DNA from: Nansenia antarctica
Taxonomy: Eukaryota > Chordata > Actinopteri > Argentiniformes > Microstomatidae
Direction of reading: 5' to 3'
Assembly: GCA_963989245.1 (NCBI GenBank)
Contig: OZ022353.1
Location: 25,488,524 to 25,552,523 of the forward strand
DNA length: 64,000 bases
Positions 56,754 to 64,000 of the stretch are shown here, one piece after another (within the stretch, counting starts at the first letter, position 1; every line of letters starts with the position of its first letter). Under the pieces are notes generated by a model. It saw only the letters and a list, made by a program, of their open reading frames with translations, did no database searches and was not told where the DNA came from. Both the position numbers and the translations under genes were made by a program.

Positions 56754-58985
56754 TAGCCCAGCTGCTGGGCCTCCATAGGGGTTCACCACTCCTGGAGCCG
56801 GTGCAGCAGGGGGCCTATATCCTCCTTTTTGTTTCCCCCCTGCGCCCCCCTGGTTCTTCTTAAAGCAGGTACGTTTTAAGTGTCCATACTGGCCGCATAG
56901 GAAACATGGTCCTAGCATCTTCCTCCCTGCTGTGGTCCATCCCTCTTGTGGTGGTCCTTGGCCAGGCTGGTTGTATGGCTGGTATGGAACCACTTGCACC
57001 CCTGGTGGCCCCTGTGGGTATGGATACCCCCCTTGTGGCCCCTGTGGGTATGACTGGGGAGGGACAATTTGCAGTTGCTGTGGCTGAGATGGGACCTGTA
57101 GGGCTATAGTCTGCACTCTCTCTCTGGTTTTCTTGCCTTCAGTCAATTGCACTTGAGTTAGTTTTCTGAGTGAGTCCTCATCTTGTGCCTTCTGTGTCTG
57201 AATCTTCTTTCTAAATAATTCTACTTGGTGTGCTATGTTGTCTATATAAACAGCCTTGCTCATGTGTCGTAGCCCCACCACTTCTGCTAACTTGTTCTTA
57301 ACTGGGGTAGGGAGACCTTGTTGAATCTTTTCCCTGATTATGGCTTTTTCTAACGGGTTATCTTCGGCATCCTTCCCTGTCACACTTCTCCATTGAGAGT
57401 GCACACGGGCAACAAACCCCCGGGGATTTTCATCTCCCCCCAGTGGCTTCACAATGACATTGTCTGGGTGAATGTGAGTAGGGTATGTTTCTCTGATTGC
57501 CTTCCACAGCTTGCCTCTGTTTGCTGCGAAGAGCTCTGGATCATAAACGGATGTATCGATATATCTATGAAGTCCTGCCTTCATCAATATTTCCTGCATG
57601 GTGTCCAATCCTGTAATGGTAGCTAAGAGTCTTTTCAGGTCTCCCATAGCAGCGTGCGTTCCTGTCAATCTCACGTCGACTTGCGTCGTCCAGGGGTGGC
57701 CACCATCTTCCAGGACTGGGAGTTTTTCTATCACTTCTGACAGATCTGTATGATTCCAAGGACGATATTCCATCTGGTTACCTCGAATCAGCACTGGGAA
57801 GTTCCCCTGAGTTGCCTCTTCTTCCGGTGCCCTCCCCCTGTTCCCCGCAGAGTGCCTTGGGTCATAATCGCTTACTTGTGGCTCCGTTTTTACGTCCCGC
57901 CTTGGTGTCGCTCCGGACCTTGGGGAGTTCAACCGGGGTGTATGTGATGATGCCGCTCGAGATTGACGATGCGTTTCTCTCTCTACTTCTAGGTCCTGCA
58001 GCTGTTGTCTGTAGTCTTCTTCGTCTCTTAGGATTCTCGCATGGAGTTTTCTTGCCCTCCTTTCTCCCTCCTCTTCCTCCCGCTCTTCCTGCAGCTTCTT
58101 CTTCTTTTGCTTTAAGCTCTCTCTTCTCTTCCCTACCTTTAGAGACTTCTGCTCATCTTCAGAACTATTTTCTTCTTTTCCCTTCTTATAGCGTATTTTC
58201 CCTCCCTGCTTTTCGGCCCTGGCTAGTAGTTTTCTCATCGGAGCACTGTAGCCTCCTTGTGCATTGCTGTCATCACTGGAATCTTCGCTATCACCTCCAC
58301 TGCCATCTTCACTGTCATCCGTCTTGTCCCTCCTGTCGTCCCCTTTTCCCCTCGGCTCCTTCTTCTTCTTCTGTTTGGCACCTGACCTGTTCTCTGGTTC
58401 GAAGTCCACGGTCACTTTCGCTCTTCCCCTCTCTAGTACATTTTCATCCTCATCTTGGATAGTGAAGGTTCCGCTCGTACTTAGGACAGGGACCTGAGGG
58501 TAGATCCGCTGAGAATTGTCCTCCAGTCTCTTGGCATAGGGAGGAGGACTGGAGATTGGAGCTGTGTGTGAGAATGGAATGTTCACTTTCTCTTCCATTG
58601 CTTTGGCCAATTCATCTCTTTTTTCTGGATCCATGTGAGCTGTTTTCTCATTCCAAGCTAATGCTACTTTCTGCCCCTCTACCTTAAAGAGGTCTAAGAT
58701 GTCTAATTCTAACTTGCGTTTCTCTGACCTATTTTTCCCTTTCTGATTTGCCTTGTGTACATTGATAAGTATCTCCAATGTTGCAATTAATTGTAAGTCA
58801 AAGGTGCCTTCCTCTGGCCATGGTTGTTCAATGTCTGCCCAACGAATATTCCATTTCGTTGACATTTTGCTAATTTCTTTAACAAGAGGATTCATTTTTT
58901 CCACTATAGCCACAGGGGATAAAGTTGCCAATATTCCACTAGCTGTGGTAACTGCCGTTACAATTTTAGTGGATGCGGCTCCCAT
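56751..58985 (-). CDS. gag: Retroviral Gag, 744 aa
   Basis: Structural polyprotein. MGAAS fits N-myristoylation; residues 1-140 look like matrix. A late-domain PPPY sits at 147-150. Residues about 200-380 are highly charged with a long predicted coiled coil (KKKLQEEREEEEGERRARK). A capsid-like region follows (about 410-620), then a Gln/Pro-rich stretch and one CCHC zinc knuckle (CFLCGQYGHLKRTC, 694-707). At 744 aa it is longer than gag of the mammalian gammaretroviruses, mostly because of the charged middle. It ends in UAG at 56751-56753, with pol continuing in the same frame. Confidence 0.92.
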   Translation of the reverse strand: MGAASTKIVTAVTTASGILATLSPVAIVEKMNPLVKEISKMSTKWNIRWADIEQPWPEEGTFDLQLIATLEILINVHKANQKGKNRSEKRKLELDILDLFKVEGQKVALAWNEKTAHMDPEKRDELAKAMEEKVNIPFSHTAPISSPPPYAKRLEDNSQRIYPQVPVLSTSGTFTIQDEDENVLERGRAKVTVDFEPENRSGAKQKKKKEPRGKGDDRRDKTDDSEDGSGGDSEDSSDDSNAQGGYSAPMRKLLARAEKQGGKIRYKKGKEENSSEDEQKSLKVGKRRESLKQKKKKLQEEREEEEGERRARKLHARILRDEEDYRQQLQDLEVERETHRQSRAASSHTPRLNSPRSGATPRRDVKTEPQVSDYDPRHSAGNRGRAPEEEATQGNFPVLIRGNQMEYRPWNHTDLSEVIEKLPVLEDGGHPWTTQVDVRLTGTHAAMGDLKRLLATITGLDTMQEILMKAGLHRYIDTSVYDPELFAANRGKLWKAIRETYPTHIHPDNVIVKPLGGDENPRGFVARVHSQWRSVTGKDAEDNPLEKAIIREKIQQGLPTPVKNKLAEVVGLRHMSKAVYIDNIAHQVELFRKKIQTQKAQDEDSLRKLTQVQLTEGKKTRERVQTIALQVPSQPQQLQIVPPQSYPQGPQGGYPYPQGPPGVQVVPYQPYNQPGQGPPQEGWTTAGRKMLGPCFLCGQYGHLKRTCFKKNQGGAGGKQKGGYRPPAAPAPGVVNPYGGPAAGL

Positions 58986-59845
58986 GTTAAGCTGATTGAT
59001 TTATACTGCTCAATATGCTGATAATATGCTATAAGGTGTACTTTTCTTACAACCCACCTTCTGTTGCCCTATCTGCTAAACAGATGCTAGTCCAACTTTT
59101 AACTGTGTCAACTGTCTACACAGAACACTACAACTTCAGAACAACGGATTGTTTCAGTGGTATTGTGTATTATTGACTTAAATGTAATCTATGTGTGTGT
59201 ATTTTAATCTAAATGTTTTTTCCCTTATTATGTATGAATGTGTGTCACTTAATTGCTCAATCAATACTAATTATAGTTCAGGTCAACTTAATTATTAAAC
59301 TACAAAGGCTGTTCAACACAATTATCAAATTACAAAGGCAGGTCACGCTCTAAGTCTTTCTGATCCACAACCCCTTGATTGATCAATCCTCAGATAGAAA
59401 CTGTTCTGCTATTCTTTAATCAAAAACTGTGAAAAAAGAACTTAACTTGAAATAAAAAGATGTAAAACACGAATATTAATTACAACCTGTAAAGAAATCG
59501 ACTTGTCATTTGGAAGGAATAAAATGATTAATTATTAATTACAATCTGTAAAGAAATCGACTTGTTATTTGAAAGGAATGCATAATTAATTAGACTTAGT
59601 CATTTACACTTCATTGATGTAAACCTGTGAAAGACAACGTTATCCTTAGACTATTATAAACCAATTGATCAAAGTTTTGTGAAAACTGAAAATGAAATGA
59701 TCTGAATAATTAATTCAATCAATTTGTAATTAATCAAATTAATTGAAGTAACCATCCATTTATTATTGTAAAGGACTATTTCATCGACCTCAGATGGATG
59801 CACTGATGGAGGACCAGTGTTCCAAAGTGTCTTATCGTATTCCGT

Positions 59846-59995
59846 CCACTGGAGGGCAGCAAACAATTAAAAAATGTCTTATCGTGTTTCGTCCACTAGA
59901 GGGCAGCAAACAATTAAAAATGTCTTATCGTGTTCTGGCCAGCAGAGGGCAGCACACTGAAAATGTCTTATCGTTTTCTGGCCAGTAGAGGGCGC
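59846..59995 (+). promoter_or_regulatory. Four tandem CTCF-like sites
   Basis: CCACTGGAGGGCAG (59846), CCACTAGAGGGCAG (59893), CCAGCAGAGGGCAG (59939) and CCAGTAGAGGGCGC (59982), all on the plus strand and 43-47 bases apart. Three fit the CCASYAGRKGGCRS consensus fully; the first differs at one position. Between them is a repeated aatgtcttatcgt. Confidence 0.7.
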
Positions 59996-60740
59996 CGGCA
60001 GCCAACAGCAGAATGACTCTATCTTACCTAAACCTCACAATCTATCTTTTACTTTTACAATCTATAAAGGAATGAATGACTAGTTTGAATTATTCATTAT
60101 ATCATCATATACATTGATTTAAAACTTGTGGAATCAATCAATTGTTTTGGGAAACAGAAAATGAATGATCTGAATAATTAATTCAACTGATAAGTAATTA
60201 ATTAAATTAATGTAATACTGAACAGTCATTCACAACATCAATCTATGCATTAACCTTTTAGATTCTTTCACCAATATTCTGTAAGCAGGCCTATTCGCTT
60301 CGCGTGCGCTGTGTGTATGAAATGTGGCTGCGCTGTCCACTCGCGAGTCCCCGTGTAAACTCCTGTTTTCCGAGTAACCGTACCTTTAAACTTGTTTGAA
60401 ATACCCCGAGATCAATTCACTATATCTCTATCTTTATCAATACTAGTCTATGTGTATGGTTTTATCGTTATCTTTAAGAGATGAGTACTGAAATCTATCA
60501 AACTCGCGCGTGTGTATTTGAAAAAATGGAGGTCAAGGGGGGGGAGAAGGCCACCCAACAATCCTTTGTTCTACTTACCGCCTCTGAAGAAAACCGCTGT
60601 GGACTTCTCTGATTAATCTTTACAACACAACATTGCTTTTCCACAATAATTATTATTTTCCACGACACAGCAATTTCAAGATTATCTTTCAATGCAGTTA
60701 AACGTATTATTTGCCAAGATAATCTTATTCAAATACTCCT

Positions 60741-60882
60741 AAAATGGCGTATGCTTTCTACTAGAGGCTCTGTGTGTCCACGTGTCTACATGCGTTCACA
60801 CAAAGGAAAAAATGGCGTCCTTTCAACTAGAGGCCCTGTGTCCACGTGTCTGACATGCGTTCACACAAAGGAAAAAATGGCG
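60741..60882 (+). promoter_or_regulatory. Three YY1-like sites (AAAATGGCG)
   Basis: At 60741-60749, 60809-60817 and 60874-60882, reading CGCCATTTT in provirus sense, the core YY1 motif. Each is followed by related DNA (tttcaactagaggc, ctgtgtccacgtgtct, catgcgttcacacaaaggaa), so the array is a tandem duplication. Confidence 0.6.
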
Positions 60883-61442
60883 TCCTTTCAACTAAAGCCA
60901 CGTTTTTTCTCCGTGTTCTCAAGTAAATTAACAATGTATATCTTAAAATAGCGCTATTTTCTGCTCACAAACACGGACTATGCTCTTTCAAACTAGGAAT
61001 TCAGATTCCATACAATCGAATAGAGCTATCTCCTGACAAACACGGACTAAGCTCTTACTTACAAAACACATCAACCAAGAATTCTCATTCCTTTACACTC
61101 ATCAGACTATTTTCTGATACAAAACACATTTATTAGCCCACTGGGAAAACGTCTTTCCCTCAGCTTTTATGCTAATACCTTGTTCCCAAAACAAGCCTAC
61201 ATGCAGCTCATTCTCTGCTGTACTACAAACACGATATTTTAAAGTATCGTACAATTAAAACGTTTTTACCAATACAGGTTTCACAACCCGGCTCTCTGCC
61301 TAACCTCTACCCAATTATATACTTCAAGATTCTTTTAAATATAGCCCATCTGATTTACACAGTCAATTTTGCCAACAAAGGGTTATTCAGCAGAAAACTC
61401 ACCTTTGTTGAAGAGTTGCAAACCGGCTGGCTATTTTTTGAT

Positions 61443-61460
61443 CTCCTGGCTGGCTCGCCA
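61443..61460 (-). promoter_or_regulatory. Primer-binding site for tRNA-Arg
   Basis: TGGCGAGCCAGCCAGGAG in sense, 3 bases from the 5' LTR. Its complement ends CTGGCTGGCTCGCCA, which I recognise as the 3' end of vertebrate tRNA-Arg(ACG) with CCA added. All 18 bases pair. Confidence 0.88.
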
Positions 61461-61463
61461 CTT

Positions 61464-61922
61464 TGTAGTCTATTTTCTCTGTTTGGTGATCAAAAATGAG
61501 GGAAAAAGTCCTGACCAAAGTTAAGAATATTTATTCAAAAAAGACAAGATCGGGTCCTCAGATTACACAGGATCAGGTTTACACACAAACAGTCACGACG
61601 GGGTCAGAGGAAGACAAGAAGAAGACGGAGCTCTCTTTGTCCCCTGGTTTTATACCGGTCTCTCAGCCAATCACATCACAGTATGTTCTTGGCCAATCGT
61701 GATCCTTCCTTCTAGGCCTCTGCCCTCGAACCGATTGGCCTATACCCTTGGGGGTGTGCGTGTGCGTGTGTGTGTCTGCGCATGTGCGACAATCGATTCC
61801 CAAATCTCCCCGCGATCATCTGTCCCCAAATGCCCTTGTAGGCCTCAAATATGTGTAATGTAATATGTGTAAAAATATACGTTATATAAGAAGGCTATTA
61901 ATATGTGTAAAAATATACGACA
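61464..61922 (-). repeat. 5' LTR of the provirus
   Basis: 459 bp, read as identical to 49202-49660. TATA box at 61648-61654 and AATAAA at 61530-61535 in sense. A small plus-strand frame occurs in both LTRs and is only an antisense shadow. Confidence 0.92.
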
Positions 61923-62095
61923 CGTGAAAATGGTAGTGACAGCCCAGCACAGCAAACCATCGATAAGACCTGGTCTGGAACTTTGTCAATGATGTAATTT
62001 TATTAAATATGCGGGATAAAGCACTCTATTTGTGGGTAGAATATGCACAAGGTGTCCTGGATGAAGGGAGAAGTGTGTTTCAAAAGAGTACCTGA
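61923..62095. repeat. 278-bp tandem repeat, remainder of unit 2 and partial unit 3
   Basis: gtgaaaatggtagtgacagc then ccagcacagcaaaccatcga completes the unit cut at 49201. A third unit follows from near 61975 and stops after 'gaagtgtgtttcaa'. Confidence 0.85.
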
Positions 62096-62242
62096 ACATT
62101 TCATTACCATCTGGGTGGGCAAATTCTAGATGTGATTTTTTTATTCCTATACATCCCTAGAAAAGTCTGGGGAAATGCCTATTTTAAGTAGATAATGTAT
62201 AATTTGTATATTTAAACTTAACAATTCTGAAAACAATTACTA
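62096..62242. repeat. 147-bp direct repeat, left copy
   Basis: From acctgaacatttcattacca to 'aattctgaaaacaat', recurring at 62823-62970 with three or so differences. The two flank the third octamer/CCAAT element. Confidence 0.88.
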
Positions 62243-62521
62243 AGTAGATAAGTAAGCAATCTAGCTGACTATGACTGGAAACGAAGTACTATCCAGTTAG
62301 AATTATAGAAGATCTAGTTGTGTTTTCCTGCTGGTCTCGCTGCCTGGGTTTGAACAGACTTGTGGTGACTAAAAATGGCTTTAAAAAATGCCTTTCCACC
62401 AAAGAATATATATATATATGCCATATATATGCGATATATCATACCTCCACTATGATTCATATGCCCTAACCCTTTTTTTTATTTTAAAAACATGCTATGT
62501 GGAATGGAGTGTCTGCTCTCG

Positions 62522-62819
62522 GCTGAGGGCTTCATCACGTCTCGCGCAGTATCAACCAATGAAAATACGCAGGGGCGTGGACAACATGCTGCATACATTA
62601 CTGATATTGCATACATTACTGATAATGCATACATTACTGATAATGCATACATTACTGATAAAGCGAAAGACAATGTTGTTTTCACCTAGCTATTCACATA
62701 GAATAGTTTGTCTTTGTCATTGTCAGATGTGTATGCAAATATAGGGGCGTATCTTAGACGCACTCTACGCATTTTCATTGGTTGATACTGCGCGTGACGT
62801 GGTAAAGCACTCAGCCAAG
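62522..62819. repeat. Octamer/CCAAT inverted-repeat element, copy 3
   Basis: About 97 percent like 48274-48573 by eye: the same arms, the 18-bp tandem units, the octamer at 62733-62740, and the same ending 'gtaaagcactcagccaagat'. Confidence 0.85.
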
Positions 62820-62822
62820 ATT

Positions 62823-62970
62823 ACCTGAACATTTCATTACCATCTGGGTCGGCAAATTCTAGATGTGATTTTTTTATTCCTATACATCCCTAGAAAAGTC
62901 TGGGAAAATGCCTATTTTAAGTAGATAATGTATAATTTGTATATTTAAACTTAACAATTCTGAAAACAAT
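62823..62970. repeat. 147-bp direct repeat, right copy
   Basis: Matches 62096-62242. It is followed by a short telomere-like gggtttagggttagggttag run at 62988-63011. Confidence 0.88.
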
Positions 62971-63194
62971 AAATGTACCCATCCATGGGTTTAGGGTTAG
63001 GGTTAGGGTTATACATTATATATAATTTGTATTGTAATCTGTAAAATATACAGACTTTTCCAGAATAGAAATCTAATCAGTAAAAACTAATCTAAAACTA
63101 ATCTAAGCAAGCTTTTAGAATATGGATAATAACACATACAATACATACACATCTTACTTACTCCTCTTACTGTAGGCTATTGTCTTTATATAAT

Positions 63195-63270
63195 GTGTGC
63201 ATATAATGCACTTTGAATTGCCCTTGTCGTATGAAATGTGCTATACAAATAAACTTGCCTTGCCTAAACC
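63195..63270. repeat. Dispersed teleost retroelement tail
   Basis: 'gaaatgtgctatacaaataa' then acttgccttgcc, the reverse of the tail at 16925-16985. Confidence 0.5.
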
Positions 63271-63604
63271 CTTTTGGAAGGTTTTGTTTATGTCCAGGTT
63301 TCACACATCTCTGTAGTTACATGTTCAGTGAGTCTAGTTGCTGGTGACCGCTAGGACCATAGGCAGATGCCTTGTTGGTAAGTAATTTGTTCAAAGCAAA
63401 AAAACAAATAAAGTGTGTGTTTACCCCCTCAAATAAATTAACTTAGCCCCAGTCAGATCCATATTTAGAGGTAAGTTACTTCAGGTAACTTTAGCTAGCA
63501 AGCTAGTTTAGAGTTAGTGGTAATGTTTATCTAGCTAGTTACTAAGTGTCCTTATTACATTTATTTTGAACTTATATTCTCAATTGACTTTCACATTGAT
63601 CTAA

Positions 63605-63930
63605 TTACAGTTTTTCCCAATTGCTAATACACAAAAGCCAATTCTCTAAACCAAATGACCAGTTCTCTAAACACATTTAATAAAACTAGCTCCCATTTGC
63701 CAAAACCATAAACACATTTCACATGAAGACACAATTCACAAAACACAATCCTCCTTTTCTCATAAGTCTAAACACATTTTGTCTTGCTAAAACACAAGTT
63801 GCAAAAAACTCTGCTCAAATTCTCAAATTAAAGCTCATGTGATGCAAAATGCTTGCCACAGTCAGCAAAATGTGAACACAATGAACACACCTGGCTTCAT
63901 TCATTAAACATAACGACTCAAAATTTAAGA
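63605..63930. mobile_element. Probable DNA-transposon end (family uncertain)
   Basis: Begins ttacagtttttcccaattgc and is rich in repeated 'taaacacattt' words, like a teleost Tc1/mariner-related MITE. The right end lies outside the window or is lost. Confidence 0.35.
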
Positions 63931-63950
63931 CACTTGTTGCAAATGATTGT

Positions 63951-63986
<36 letters not shown>
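63951..63986. repeat. (GT)n microsatellite
   Basis: About 17 GT units near the right edge. Confidence 0.9.
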
Positions 63987-63987
<1 letters not shown>

Positions 63988-64000
63988 TATAGTTCCATAA

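Larger units (their letters stand above)
58986..61442 (-). other. Provirus leader between primer-binding site and gag
   Basis: 2.46 kb with no substantial sense frame; the longest are about 65 codons (60498-60692, 59669-59866), without recognisable domains. It holds four CTCF-like sites (59846-59995), three YY1-like sites (60741-60882) within a roughly 67-bp tandem duplication, and two related A/T-rich blocks (59400-59760 and 60000-60240). Packaging signal and splice donor are presumably here but cannot be pointed to. Confidence 0.75.
49202..61922 (-). mobile_element. Endogenous retrovirus, full length, with gag, pol and env
   Basis: A 12.7-kb provirus on the minus strand. Order in sense: 5' LTR (61922-61464), tRNA-Arg primer-binding site, 2.4-kb leader, gag, amber codon, pol, overlapping env, polypurine tract, 3' LTR (49660-49202). 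The three major frames are open and the LTRs read identically, so it is a young insertion. Gag-pol readthrough and a CXXC/CX6CC Env place it with gamma/epsilon-like retroviruses. The host bases are ggtg at left and cgtg at right, an imperfect 4-bp duplication. Whether it is expressed or infectious cannot be judged. Confidence 0.95.

Overview
The window is genomic DNA from a teleost fish. It holds two spliced vertebrate genes, pmepa1 (plus strand, left) and pck1 (minus strand, centre). These lie close together in other vertebrates (human 20q13.31), so this is a conserved neighbourhood. Almost everything else is transposable elements and simple repeats typical of fish: L2-type, L1-clade and Tx1-type LINEs, hAT, PIF-Harbinger and Tc1/mariner elements, a Gypsy gag with a SCAN domain, and long (CT)n and (GT)n tracts. 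The species cannot be named from sequence alone.

Layout. 1-800: internally deleted hAT transposase remnant. 1251-5843: three coding exons of pmepa1 (the first exon is off the left edge), with a 964-bp Harbinger-type MITE in an intron. 5844-13.3 kb: probable pmepa1 3' UTR and flank, with several minisatellites. 13.3-24.5 kb: transposon graveyard, including an L2 tail, a SCAN-bearing Gypsy gag, an interstitial telomere array flanked by a duplication, a LINE-in-LINE-in-LINE nest with a 5' inversion, and a complete hAT element with a perfect 8-bp target duplication. 25.7-30.6 kb: a nearly full-length Tx1-type LINE on the minus strand whose endonuclease has been deleted; its 3' end abuts a (GA)n tract. 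31-33 kb: tandem duplications and a GT-rich minisatellite. 34.6-41.97 kb: complete pck1, nine coding exons encoding 624 aa, with a TATA promoter and a non-coding first exon. 42-48.7 kb: LINE tails, a 28-bp minisatellite, nested MITEs with tRNA-like modules, and octamer/CCAAT inverted-repeat elements, one fused to a truncated 5S rRNA sequence.

49,202-61,922 is the most striking object: a 12.7-kb endogenous retrovirus on the minus strand. It has two 459-bp LTRs that read as identical, a tRNA-Arg primer-binding site, an unusually long 2.4-kb leader, and open gag, pol and env frames. Gag and pol share a frame separated by one UAG codon. Env is gamma-type (CXXC and CX6CC motifs). The leader carries four CTCF-like motifs in a row and three YY1-like motifs. 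The provirus sits inside a 278-bp tandem repeat whose neighbouring unit supplies the uninterrupted insertion site. It lies about 7 kb upstream of pck1 in the same orientation.

Pck1 (gluconeogenesis) and Pmepa1 (membrane adaptor that dampens TGF-beta and androgen signalling) do not form a pathway together; their proximity is syntenic. All calls are from reading the sequence. No alignment, database search or expression data were available.
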